Origin: Cutaneotrichosporon cavernicola
Taxonomy: Eukaryota > Basidiomycota > Tremellomycetes > Trichosporonales > Trichosporonaceae
DNA: 64,000 nucleotides
Direction: 5' to 3'
Assembly (NCBI RefSeq): GCF_030864355.1
Contig: NC_083396.1
Coordinates: 1,984,001-2,048,000, forward strand
Positions 54,049-64,000 of the stretch are shown here, piece by piece (the stretch's first letter is position 1; every line of letters begins with the position of its first letter). The notes under the pieces are model-generated. The model had not been told where the DNA came from. It was given only the letters and a program-made list of their open reading frames with translations, and ran no database searches. A program made the position numbers and the translations under genes.

Positions 54049-55410
54049 CTAATACTGCCAGCTTTGCTGACGTTGCGATTCAAAGCGCTTCGTGCACTTG
54101 GCGCACAGCTGGCTTGTGGCGGTGTACAATTCCTCCTTGGTTTTGAACATCTCCTCCTTTGCCCTGTCGCGCTCGGCGACTAGCTTGCGGACCTCGTTAT
54201 TCTTCGCCTGGATCTGAGTGCGGGCCGCACTTTCCGCCTCGTTACACCGTGCGCGAAGGGCGGCCATCTCGCCAACCATCTTCTCCCGCTCGGCTGTGTA
54301 CGCCGTCGTGCGCGACGCGAGGGTATCGTTTTTGGTCGCGATCTCGCTCAACGCCAGCCGCTCAAGTGCAGCGGTAGCAGAACGCACTGCAAGCACCGCC
54401 TCAAACACATCTCCGGCCCGATGGGTTGGTGGGCGAAGCCCCTCAACTGTCTTGTGCAGCGCCACGAGCCTGTTGCTTTGCGCATCGACCGAGGCGCGCA
54501 GAGTGCTGAGAGTCACCCCGTGATTGGTGAGTGCGCTCATATGCTTTACACCCAGCTTGTCGACCTCTTCAGCCAAGTCCTTTAGGGCCATGGTGTGCGT
54601 CCCAGCTCCTCGGGCCTCGCGCTTGGCTGCATCGGCGAGTGCCGCACACGAGTCAGCCTGCGAGCGGAACGAGCGCGTCTGCGACTCAAAGTGCTCGAGC
54701 ATACTCTCGACTGTTATCGTGAGGTTGGCGATGGCGTCTCCCTGAGTGTCGAGATGTGCGAGGAGGGTGGAACCTTCCCCGTTAGGCACTATCACGTCCT
54801 TCTGAGGCGGAGCCGAGAAAGGAGGGAAAGACAGGTGTGGGTGATTGCCATTCGTGCTGGGCTCGATTTGATCGTCGCCAGAAGCCGATACAGTATCTGC
54901 ATCACGGAAGCGCAACATTCCCTCCACACGGCTGCGGATCTCCTCGACGGAGGCAGAGGCGTTGGCCGTTGTGATGGCCTGCGTCTTGAGTCGCTCGTCC
55001 TGCGCCGCCAGCATGCGCTCCTGGTGCTCTCTCATCCGGGAGACGTTCTCCGATATCGACGCGATGATGGAGAGAAGCGATCCAATCATACTGGTAGAAT
55101 CGGAATCTGGGGGGGTGAAGATCGGGGTTCGCTGTAGTGAAGGAGTCGGCGTAGCTTCGGATAGCGATGGGGAGATACCCTGGTAGAGAGGCGTGGAGGC
55201 ACCAGAGTCGGTCGTCTGACACGGCGGCCAACCCGATATACTCGGGGTATCCTCTGAAGGTTCTGGGTTCAGCCTTTTCCGACTATTTTACTCACCTTCC
55301 TCCGACGAGTAGCCCGAGCCTTCTTCTGATGTGTCGGCGGCCTCGAACGAAGTGTCGGACAGACTTTGAGTCGGCTTGCGGAACAGGTGGTACGGGATGT
55401 AGGACTGCAT
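54049..55410 (-). CDS. Orphan coiled-coil protein resembling the 26-33 kb block
   Basis: Two exons (55296-55410, 54049-55262) encode 442 residues beginning MQSYIPYHLFRKPTQSLSDT. The first 115 residues are Ser/Thr/Pro/Glu-rich. A short helix (SMIGSLLSIIASISENVSRM) then precedes long charged coiled coil through the C-terminus (AEREKMVGEMAALRARCNEA, KLVAERDRAKEEMFKTKEE). A CxxC pair (QLCAKCTKRFESQRQQ) lies near the end. The 33-nt intron ends ctgaacccag. No known family, signal peptide or membrane helix is recognised. Architecture and composition match the orphan proteins 22-28 kb to the left, suggesting one dispersed family. Confidence 0.75.
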
Positions 55411-56406
55411 TCAGAATGAAGTGTTTTGAGGGAGAAAGTGGACAAGTTGAAGATTGAGATGCGTGTCCAAAGTGTTGAGGCAACCTAAGAGAAGCACAGA
55501 CGCTCAACACGTCACTCGGCAACCGTTTGGATCGACTCTACACTCAGGTCTTCAGGCGACCCTCCACCTGGGTCCTCCACTTGTTGCACCAACAGGTTAA
55601 TCAACCGCTTGCCCAGTTAGTTGACAACAGTTGATGAGTGAGTTGGAACATCAGCGGAAAAGTGTCTACACTGATCGCAACAATACCACACATTCCCCGC
55701 CTGGAATGGTCACTGGGGTCAGATGCGGGTTCTCTGGAATTGTCAAGGCTCATCTTCAGGGAAGCCTCATCGGTGAAGAGTGTCACCTATCGACCGTACG
55801 TCGGCGTCCAAGTACCGATGGTGTTCCCAACGAAGAATCGCCAGACCGTAGATATGACATTGCTAGGGTACAATGACTAAATCTAGTGGTTAAATAGCAC
55901 CGGCGAGGAATGGCCAAGTCGTACGGCACGTGAGATTTGTCGCGTGGTAGGAAAGGCGGTACAATAAAAGGTACGAGAGGACTGTGAACTTTACTCTGGA
56001 ATTACATTGAGACCTTGTTGGGTCGTGCCTTCCCTTGAAGTTTCCCGTCTTCATTGGCGAGCCCTTGGTATACCTTTACTGAATTCGTGCTTCTTGGAGA
56101 CAGAGAGTGGCGACATGTACTGCACATCTGCAGATTGGAACGCTCTCCGGAGTCATGTAGCGCTTCCCAGGGAGAAAATACTCGATGATGTTGAGAGCGT
56201 CTGTGCAACAGGAACAATGCATAGCCGCTTTGGGTGTCCGGAAATGGCGGCTTCACGAAGGGGTTCAAACGCCAAGACTCACAACCGCCAACAACTATTG
56301 AGTGAAGGCTTTTAGTGCCAACCAGTTGATGGCTGTGCGCCATCGATACAAAGGAAGCGTTTTGTCCGGAAAGCATTGACAACCCATTTCACAACCTCAC
56401 ATCACC
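55411..56406. other. Divergent spacer upstream of the surface glycoprotein
   Basis: About 1 kb between two divergent starts. Open frames here do not look like protein. No clear regulatory motif was identified. Confidence 0.5.
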
Positions 56407-58186
56407 ATGCTCGCCTTCGCATTCAGAGTCGTTCTCCTCGCGACCGCGGCGGCGCAGTCATCCAACTCCGCCTACTACAACTTTGTGCCACGCACTCGAC
56501 ATGATGTCCTGATGTGGGGACAGGCAGTGTCCTTGGCCCCAATCACCGATGGTTGGGAGTACCTATATGACGAGAATCGCTCAAACGGGAGGAATACATG
56601 GGCATCACAGACGCCACCCAGCGAGCTGTCGTTCCGCAATCGTGAGGGCCGGACGACTCTGCAAACAACACAGCCGGGTCAGGCCATGAGCATGTTCTTC
56701 ACAGGCGAGGCGTGCACTTTGGGAGGGACGTTGCAGGTGGGCGCGGGATTTGACGGCACAAATCCCGCGTATTGGTCGGTCTTCATCGACGGAGAGCCCG
56801 CTAGGTATGAGTTCATTCTTGACGAGTATCAAGATGGATTTATCGGTATCTCGGGCCTGCAGAGCGATCGCTTCCACAATGCCACGTTCGTCACCGGGCC
56901 ACAGTTCAATGGAACCGTCAGTATCGCCTTTGCGACCTGGTCGACATGGATGATGCGCGACAAGTGAGTGTATCGTGAGCCGACTAATGCCAGCGACACG
57001 CAAGTTTCGGACGCGATCGGCCTGCAAAATATCGGGAACCGCATTTCTTTCGCGGATGGCAACGCCGTCCAGCCCATCCTCACCCCCAAGGGAGACGTCG
57101 CGGTGCATCAGTACACCTTCCAAAGTGCGACCAACTCTGTCACTATTGCCTTGGCACTGCTGATTCCAGATGGGGAGCAGGAGGCTGCTCTCGCCCTAAA
57201 GGGCGACGCGAGCTTTGAGGTAATGGTACCGGTCAACTCGTGCTACATCGAGTGCGACGGGTACGTTGGTCCAGACTATGGCGTTGTCAACTTTGCGCTC
57301 GACCCACCACCACCCGGCGATGTTAAGTCCGCCTACTGGTCCCGCTCGACCAATCGCGCGTGGTACACGCACGACACGATGTTTTCACTCGCTCTCAACC
57401 CGAACCTGCAGTACAAACTCATGGTGTGGACAGAAGCCGCTACCGCCGGGGCCGGGGTGTACCTTAATGGCTCAATGATTTACCCTTTCTCTAACGACGA
57501 ACCCGGACCGTTCTGGATCAATGAGAACCTGGCAACGAATGCGACGAATGCGACAAGAAGTAACGCAGAGGGTGAGACGCCACTTGGCCAAACTACGTCA
57601 GGCAAGGTCAACGTGGGCGCCATAGCTGGCGGTGTAGCGGGCGGCGTGGTGTTCCTGGCGCTGTTGGCGGTACTCTTCTTCCTGCGCCGTTCCTGGAAAT
57701 CTAACCGCGAAACTCGGAATATTGATATTGAGTGAGCCTTCGCCAGGAAGGAACTGACCTCTCACAGCGAATGGGAGGACAGCGGATTCACCAACTCAAA
57801 GGAGTCAGCCGTCACCCCCTTCCTCAGTACGCCCATCCCACACGAGTACGCTGCGGTGTCAGAGAGAACGCCAAGCACTTGCTTCCAGTACGTCCCTCCC
57901 TGTAACCGCTAAAACCAGCTCTTCTGAAGCCAACTCGAGCTCGGAAAAAGTCCCCAGCGGTACAGTTTACACTCACATCAAATACAGCGCCCTGAGCGAA
58001 GAGTCCCCAGCCCCAAAGACCGGCTCCGTCAATACGGGCCGGGAGAGGCCGGCTGAACCGCTGGCTGTGTCCCCCGAAGTCGTGCAGGAACGCGATTGGG
58101 GGACTTTACCTCAAGAGTTGGTGCCGCCAGTCTATAACTTGTCCTGGGCAGCGTCGCGTCCGGTTGTGACGAGGGACGATGAGTAG
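56407..58186 (+). CDS. Type I cell-surface glycoprotein, fungal, unknown ligand
   Basis: Four exons (56407-56963, 56994-57731, 57768-57887, 57919-58186) encode 560 residues. The signal peptide is MLAFAFRVVLLATAAAQS. The extracellular part (to about residue 400) looks like two beta-sandwich modules, for example TGEACTLGGTLQVGAGFDG and YKLMVWTEAATAGAGVYLNG. It has several N-x-T/S sites. One membrane helix (NVGAIAGGVAGGVVFLALLA and onward) is followed by a Ser/Thr-rich cytosolic tail of about 130 residues. The layout suits a wall or surface sensor or receptor. The three introns are 30, 36 and 31 nt, the shortest set in the window. No specific family is assigned. Confidence 0.78.
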
Positions 58187-58663
58187 GATATTCAAGTAAT
58201 GCGCCTTCCGAAGGATATCAAGCGTCTTCCATCTCATGCGATTTAATTATCCGTTTGACCTTTACTGAGTTACTGCGATAGCGGTCGCTGCGTGCACGTC
58301 ATGCCCGGTGTCTTGGGCTGCACGTGTGTCGCATCTCAGGAGGACGCACGGCACTGGTAGGCATTGGGCTAAGGAAGATGGGTGGAAAGATTTATTTATT
58401 ACAAGCAGGCGGCTATGGAAAGTGCCATTTCACCGTGAAAACGTGGCGATACGTCCTGTGTGGCAGGAAGCATGTGGCACCCAACCTCCTGCGTTGCCAC
58501 ATAAGCAAACATCCTCGTTGGGGAGTTGCAGCGTGGCGGCCACCGGGCAATCATTGTGTTGAGCAATTGAGAAATCGTGTACTTGATCAGCCCGACATCT
58601 GCCAACCAACATTCAATTCTCTAGGCTCTGCCAGCCAGCCTGGCGAAGCACCACAAACACAGC

Positions 58664-58667
58664 AAAA
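58664..58667 (-). terminator. RNA polymerase III T-run terminator
   Basis: On the minus strand a TTTT run lies about 10 nt after the tRNA 3' end, as expected for Pol III termination. Confidence 0.7.
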
Positions 58668-58676
58668 GAGAACACG

Positions 58677-58748
58677 TATTCGTTGTGAGTTTCGAACTCA
58701 CGACCTTTCGCGTGTGAAGCGAACGCTCTCCCACTGAGCTAAACGAAC
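58677..58748 (-). tRNA. tRNA-Val(CAC), intronless
   Basis: The minus strand folds into a complete cloverleaf of 72 nt. The acceptor stem GTTCGTT pairs fully with AACGAAT, counting one G-U pair; the D stem is GCTC/GAGC. The anticodon stem TTCGC/GCGAA encloses loop TTCACAC with anticodon CAC (valine, GTG codons). The T arm is GTGAG-TTCGAAA-CTCAC. A- and B-box sequences fit Pol III promoters. CCA is not encoded, as usual in eukaryotes. Confidence 0.97.
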
Positions 58749-59743
58749 CACCTGATTCGATGACATCTTCGTTTCACGAATCAGCCTTAAAGATCGTGCA
58801 CCACGTGGCATGCTTATGATGGCTCGTTTCGAGTTTGGGTCGATAAGCGAGCGGCAAGTGGTTCAGGGAGCAAATACCATTGCACATGTAAACACGTCTA
58901 ATGCTCGCATAGATCTTACACACGTCAGTTTACTCACGCTGGAACGCGTGCGATTAGGATACCGCTCGTTCATGCGGGAGACCCCGTTAGGTATCCCGTG
59001 AAACTTGAGGGTATCAAGACTTGGGCACATTGTCTGCCCTCTGCCCTCGAGTCTTTGGCAGGACCTTGCACCTCGCCGGAGTAGGTAGGAAGGAGGTGCG
59101 CGGCTCGGGCTTCACCTCCAGTACGTCTTTCTCATCTCACCTGACCCCACCCCCGAAGACGCCGTTGAAGGATCTGGAGCGAGACATGTTGGATCTGGAT
59201 GGTTGCAGAGTCAGTGCTGTGGGCTGGTTATGTGCCTCAACTGGTGATGATACGCGACAAGGCAGGTGAATAATGATGAGCATACATCTCAGAGTATGCA
59301 GACGAGAGGAATGTGACTGCGTGTACTGTAGAAAGGGACATGTTTCGGAATCGCATTCCGTTCTCGTTCCAAGCCCACCGCCCTGTCCCGCCGGTGATCG
59401 CCGGCGCCCACCAACATAACGATGGATGGTGTGGGCAGCTTTTCCAAGACACAATGTCTGAAATGTCTGGATGAGGACCCGCGCGGTACCCAACGACACT
59501 CTTCCGACACGGGACTTGGTGACATCCCCCGATTGTCTAATGTCAGGCACGGCCCAGCAGCGACCCACTGTAATCTTCGGATCTTGCCCGTGCCAATTCC
59601 ATTCTCCGCAACGTGAGCAGCGTCATTCCGAATCCCAATCGCCACCAACACATGGAGCGGCTCCTGCGTCTACGTGGTATAGTAGTATAGTAGTACTTGA
59701 TATACCCCTACAGCGCCATGCGATTCCATTTCCCCATCGCACC

Positions 59744-61460
59744 ATGTCTCCCATCGCCGCCCAACCCGTACCCACCAACTCGGTTGCCAATGGCAAGCCT
59801 AACGGCGACGTGTCGCAAGCCTCGTCGGCGGGCTCGACGTCCTCGGTTGGTGACCGCTACTCTCTCCAGCCTGCCAGCGGTATCCCGCACCTCCCAGATG
59901 AGCCTGTGGGCTGCAACACGCTCATGGGCTGCTTCTCCCACCTGACACTGTGTACCGATTCTGGACCTCGGTTCCCTCCCGGACCTCGGCCCGCGCCGTC
60001 CACCCCCCTCGGGACGAGGGAGGAACAACGCAGGATCTACCTCGGTCCCAAGCTCAGTACGCGCGCGACGGGCGGTCCCGATGCCGGGCCCCTGATTGAG
60101 CGGTTTAGCTGTTTGTTCAAGGACCGTGAGTTTGAACAAGGTGGCGACGCGTGACGTAGCTTGCCTTCTCTATCTAGCTGACCCCAGAATACAACTGCAA
60201 GTCTAACCCTCGCGGAATCGTGTCTCTCGGCGTCGCCGAGAACTTCCTCCTCGAGAAGGAGTGCCTCGAGTACTTTACCGACGCGTTCAAGAACAACTTC
60301 CTCGCATCCGACTTGAGCTACGGCGATGGACTGTGGGGTAGCCGGCGCATCAACCGCGCGCTCTCATCGTTCATGAACGAGTGAGTCGGCCTGTCTGGAA
60401 GAACACTCATCCCAGATACTTTGACCCCGCGCACACGGTCCAGCCCGACCAGCTAATCACCGGTGTAGGCTGCTCTGCCGTCCTTGACCAGCTATTCTAC
60501 ACCCTCGTAGACGAGGGCGAGGCAGTCCTCCTCGCTGCACCATACTACACGGGCTTTGACCGTGACCTGATCGGCCGCTCGCGCGTCAACCTCGTCCCCG
60601 TAGAGCTCCCTGCCGGCGACGACGCCTTCTCTCCCGCCTCTCTCGCCCATTTCGAAGCCAAGGCAGACGAACTCGCAGCTCAGGGAGTCACCGTCCGCGC
60701 AGTCATCGTGTGTAACCCCCACAACCCGCTCGGTAGGACATACTCGCGCGAGACGCTGCTCGCATACGCCCGCTTCTGCGAGGACCGCGACCTCCATCTC
60801 GTCAGCGACGAGATCTACGCCATGAGCGTATGGGACAACTCTGCTTTCCCGCACGCCCTGCCGTTTACGTCTATGCTCTCCCTTGATGTCGAGAAGGAGG
60901 TCAACGCTGAGGTCGGGGGTGGGTTCACGTTCGACCGCGCTCGCCTGCACGTCGTTTATGGGATGAGCAAGGATTTCTGCGCAAACGGCCTCCGGGTTGG
61001 CGCGCTCGTTAGCCAGGCTAACCCACTCCTCTTGCGCGCCATGGCTAGCACATCCATGCTCATGAAGATCTCGTCGCCTGCCGACGTCATCTGGTCGTCA
61101 CTGCTTTCCGACGATGACAAGCTCGCCGAGTTTATCGCTCTCAACCGCTCCCGCCTTACCGAGGCCGGTACATATGTGCGCAACTGGTTTGAGACTCGCG
61201 GCGTTCCTGTTGCACACTCGAACGCGGGGAACTTTGTCTGGGTTGACATTGGAGCGCGCCTCGGCTTCCGTGACGCCAAGGAGGAGAAGCGCATCTTCCA
61301 GCGCCTGCTCGATGGCGGCGTCTACGTTGCGCCGGGTACAGCGTACCACAACCCCGAGGCCGGCTGGTTCCGGATCACGTTCTCGGTAGCGCGCGACAAC
61401 CTCGACGTCGGCCTCGGTAAGATCGAGCGCCTCCTCGACCTGCGGCCCGTCAAGGCGTAA
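59744..61460 (+). CDS. ACC-synthase-like class I/II PLP aminotransferase
   Basis: Three exons (59744-60125, 60188-60380, 60416-61460) encode 539 residues. After a Ser/Pro-rich N-terminus, the fold-type I PLP core shows GIVSLGVAENFLLEKECLE, SYGDGLWGSRRINRALSSFM, VCNPHNPLGRTYSRETLL and LVSDEIYAMSVW. The PLP lysine lies in VVYGMSKDFCANGLRVG, and FRITFSVARDNLDVGL ends the domain. These match fungal 1-aminocyclopropane-1-carboxylate synthase-like proteins. Plant enzymes convert S-adenosylmethionine to ACC plus methylthioadenosine; several fungal relatives act instead as aminotransferases, so substrate is undecided. Introns of 62 and 35 nt end ctgaccccag and atcccag. Confidence 0.9.
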
Positions 61461-61556
61461 CATGTTCAACACTCCACGCGCTCGCTCAACCGTTGTACGA
61501 CCCTGTATGCATTCGCTTCTAGTCCCATATTATATTATCCTCACCGTTTAATGCAG

Positions 61557-64000
61557 TCACTCGGTCTGGCGACCCAGCCGGCCGAACCAGCGTCTGGGCG
61601 TCGTCGAGCCAGCACGCTCCGGCTCACGTTCGCTGCGTCGCGAGCTCAGCTGGCGCATGAGGCGGCTTGACAGGTCCGTCTCCGACTTGCGAGGAAGCAC
61701 TTGCGGCATTGGCGTAACGTGAACGGAGGGTTGTGTAATGCTAGTCCGGGCAAACTGCGGGTCCAAGTAGAAGCCCCGGTCGGGCACGGCGGGCACGGCG
61801 TTCATCATCGTCGCGAAAGGCGCGTGGACGACCCCAAAGTTCATCTGCGGGGAGGGCGTGGAACGGTGACGCTCAGAACTGTGGTCCTCCGAATTGAGGC
61901 GCATAGTCGAGAGTGTAGGGGTGGAGGAGTTGACAGGGTATTCAGGCTCTGGCGAACCGCTTGGTGATCCGAACAGAACCTCTGTGGAGTCGTCGTTCCA
62001 GAGAGCCTCCGAAACTGGAGGCTCTCGCGTCATAGTGGATGGAGCAGCAATCGGCGTTGGCGGTGTGAGATCGATCGGAGGGAGCAGAGGCGGCAGGGCG
62101 TCTATGAGGCCGTCCGAGATCGCCGACTCGTGAGAGTTGCTGCTCTCGTCGCTAAGAGGGTCCACGGACGAGGGACGAGCTGCTAGCATTTCGTGCTGGG
62201 CATCGGACATTGATGGGGATGGTACCCGTGAAATGGGCTCTGGTGAGGTTGAGAGGCTTGACCCCGAGATCACGACGTAGTCGTCTGAAGATGTGGCGCT
62301 GGTGTCGCCCGGCTCAGTGCAGTGCGCTCTCTCGCCTGCCTGGGATCCGTTCCAGTCCAGAGCAGCCAAGCGTTCCGCCTCAACAAGCAGTCTCGAGTGC
62401 CGAATAGGCTTGAGGATCCAAGATTTACGCGTCGTCGCGCGTTGGCTGAGACGGTGCTCATCCTTTCGACGCGCAGGAAGAGGAGCTGGCTTGGAGAAGC
62501 CGCCTTGTTGTCCCTCAGTGGAGGTGCGAGGGACTACTGTTGGGCTCTGGGACAGGCTCTCCGCCGTGATCATCTGCGAGGGTTGGATGGATTCCGGGTT
62601 TCTGTTCGCGGCCGCCATCAACCGTGATCCCCACTCGAGAGATTCGGTCGCGAGTGCCCGCAGTCTCGTGCTCGACTCGCTCAGCTGCTCAGCATGATGG
62701 AGGAGCGTCACGCCATGAGCGTTAAGCAAGTGGCTCGCTGCCAGAAGCAGCGACTCGGCGGTATCGGGAGGGACACAATGCGTCGAGCAAGGGGAGGCGC
62801 TTGTGGGGGTAGCCAACGAATCGCTCGGCGGTGTCCACTGCGAGGATGATCGCGAGAGACCAGGAGGGGAGGACGATGAGGTGTCGAGGCCGGAGCTGGA
62901 GAGATCGCTTGCGCTGTTGCTCTGCTGGACACTGTCGTGGGGCATGAGGTACAGGAGGCCGAGAGCGCCAGATGTCTGCCTTTCGTCCTTGGGCGGCATC
63001 TCGTTCTCCTCCTCCGAGTGGGAATGTATGTCGGCATTCTCCGCGTACAGGCTGCGCACTGCCTCCTCGACAATGCTGCCGCAACTGTTGCGCCGCCGGC
63101 GCGTGTTGTCATGGTAGAACCGGTGGGTCGTTTCGGCGTCAGAGCCGTCATCTGTCACACCGAACGCTCCAGACTGCCGGTTTGCTGACCGGATAGCGGG
63201 CCGGGGTGGCTCGTCGCGGTCTGGTCTGGCTAAAGTGCTGAGTGGAGAAGGTGTGGGCGACTTAGTTAGCCTGCGAGCAGCATCCTGCCCGAAGCGTGAA
63301 ATGAGGGATGCGAAGCGGGCTGACCGGCGGCGCAGTGGAACGTCGGAACGCGAATCTTCCATTCCGTCCAGGCTGAAATCGTCGGGGACGGGCACCAGAA
63401 CGCGCTCAGGCAGGCCCTGGGGTGAAGGGCTGGGTGGTGGGGTGAGGCGCGGGCTACCGTTGCTCTTCACGCATACACGGCGTGGTGACGGTGAGTCGTC
63501 GGGGTTGTTGCGCTGTGCGTGGTTTGACGAAAGGAGAATGAGGCTGTTGCCGCGAGTGAGGGGAAGAGCTTTTGCCAAAGGGGTGAACGAGGGGTAACCG
63601 AGGGCCGAGGCTGGGCGTGGATTGACATGATGTGCGCGTCCAGAGGAGAAAGAGCGTCTGTTGTTCTTGATTCCGGGCTTTGTACGGTAGGGTGCCACAG
63701 CCGAGAGGGGCCGTTGTGGACGTTCGGGACTACGCTGTTCCATAGGCTTCTTGTTCCCCTCGTCGGTGTGGCTGTTGTGTTCCTTGGGTCTCAGCGTTGG
63801 TCATAGTCTAGCTCACCGTCCCAAGTGCCCCAACCGGTGCCATTGTTGGGGTTGACTCGTCAGTGGAGGATTGGATGTTGTCAACATCATGAAGGATAGC
63901 CACATGAGGCCCTTTGAGAGTCGGAGACCGTAGCGGCTGTGGAGGCGAGTAATGCGGTGATGTTGTGGGGCACGGCTGCCCGGGTGTAACGTTCTGTATC
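61557..64000 (-). CDS. Ser/Pro-rich disordered protein, 5' end outside window
   Basis: The main exon (61557-63782) is open and includes a Met at 63743. It is rich in Ser, Pro, Thr and Arg, with many S-P and R-x-x-S sites. One helical stretch (LLLAASHLLNAHGVTLLHHA) lies in mid-protein. The C-terminus is basic and ends RRWFGRLGRQTE. Upstream, a 34-nt intron (63783-63816) would join it to a stop-free frame reaching base 64000 (HVAILHDVDNIQSSTDESTP). If so, the true start is off the window; a start at 63843 (MAPVGALG) or 63743 is also possible. No domain is recognised; a phosphoprotein scaffold is only a guess. Confidence 0.65.

Larger units (their letters stand above)
58187..59743. other. Spacer containing a tRNA gene
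   Basis: About 1.55 kb. Apart from tRNA-Val (58677-58748) and its TTTT terminator, I see no supported gene. An open frame crossing the tRNA is spurious. Confidence 0.5.

Noticed and set aside
58324..58737. 137-residue open frame on the plus strand
   Set aside because: It runs antisense through the tRNA-Val gene and has no protein-like character.

Overview
This window looks like nuclear DNA of a basidiomycete yeast. Orthology, GC-rich coding sequence and intron style suggest Tremellomycetes, probably Trichosporonales, but that placement is inference. Nearly every gene is interrupted by GT-AG introns, many only 30-36 nt long. Most introns end in a CTRAC-like branch site only about 3 nt before the final AG, which helped me set exon borders. 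I see no CRISPR array, rRNA, insertion sequence or intact transposon. All exon joins were made by eye; no transcript data were used.

Layout: 0-10 kb holds a GID/CTLH ubiquitin-ligase subunit (cut by the left edge), a small membrane protein, a DnaJ-X co-chaperone whose second intron carries a (GGGGGA)n array, an MGST3-type enzyme and a microcephalin-like BRCT protein. 10-15.9 kb has a secreted DUF1996 protein and then about 3.9 kb with no confident gene. 15.9-25.4 kb has NSRP1, ERF4, glutathione peroxidase divergent from NOB1, and an MFSD1-like transporter.

26-32.7 kb is an accessory block of orphan coiled-coil proteins: one with a four-fold SNAT repeat, one long coiled coil, a shortened copy of it, a decayed fragment and a 545-residue member. 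A fifth protein of the same style lies at 54-55.4 kb. This lineage-specific set is the best candidate for something undescribed.

32.9-49.5 kb is dense housekeeping: complex I B12, YTM1, PSD1, HEM3, kynureninase, a small membrane protein, MTAP, a small type I membrane protein, a PPIL4-type cyclophilin, RRP15 and TOM22. 50.6-64 kb has a RING protein with a second cysteine/histidine cluster, the coiled-coil protein, a cell-surface type I glycoprotein, tRNA-Val(CAC), an ACC-synthase-like PLP enzyme and a serine-rich protein that runs off the right edge.

Functional links: NOB1, YTM1 and RRP15 serve ribosome assembly; TOM22, PSD1 and complex I B12 serve mitochondria; ACC synthase releases methylthioadenosine, which MTAP salvages. 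The genes are scattered rather than arranged in operons, and several pairs share short divergent promoters.
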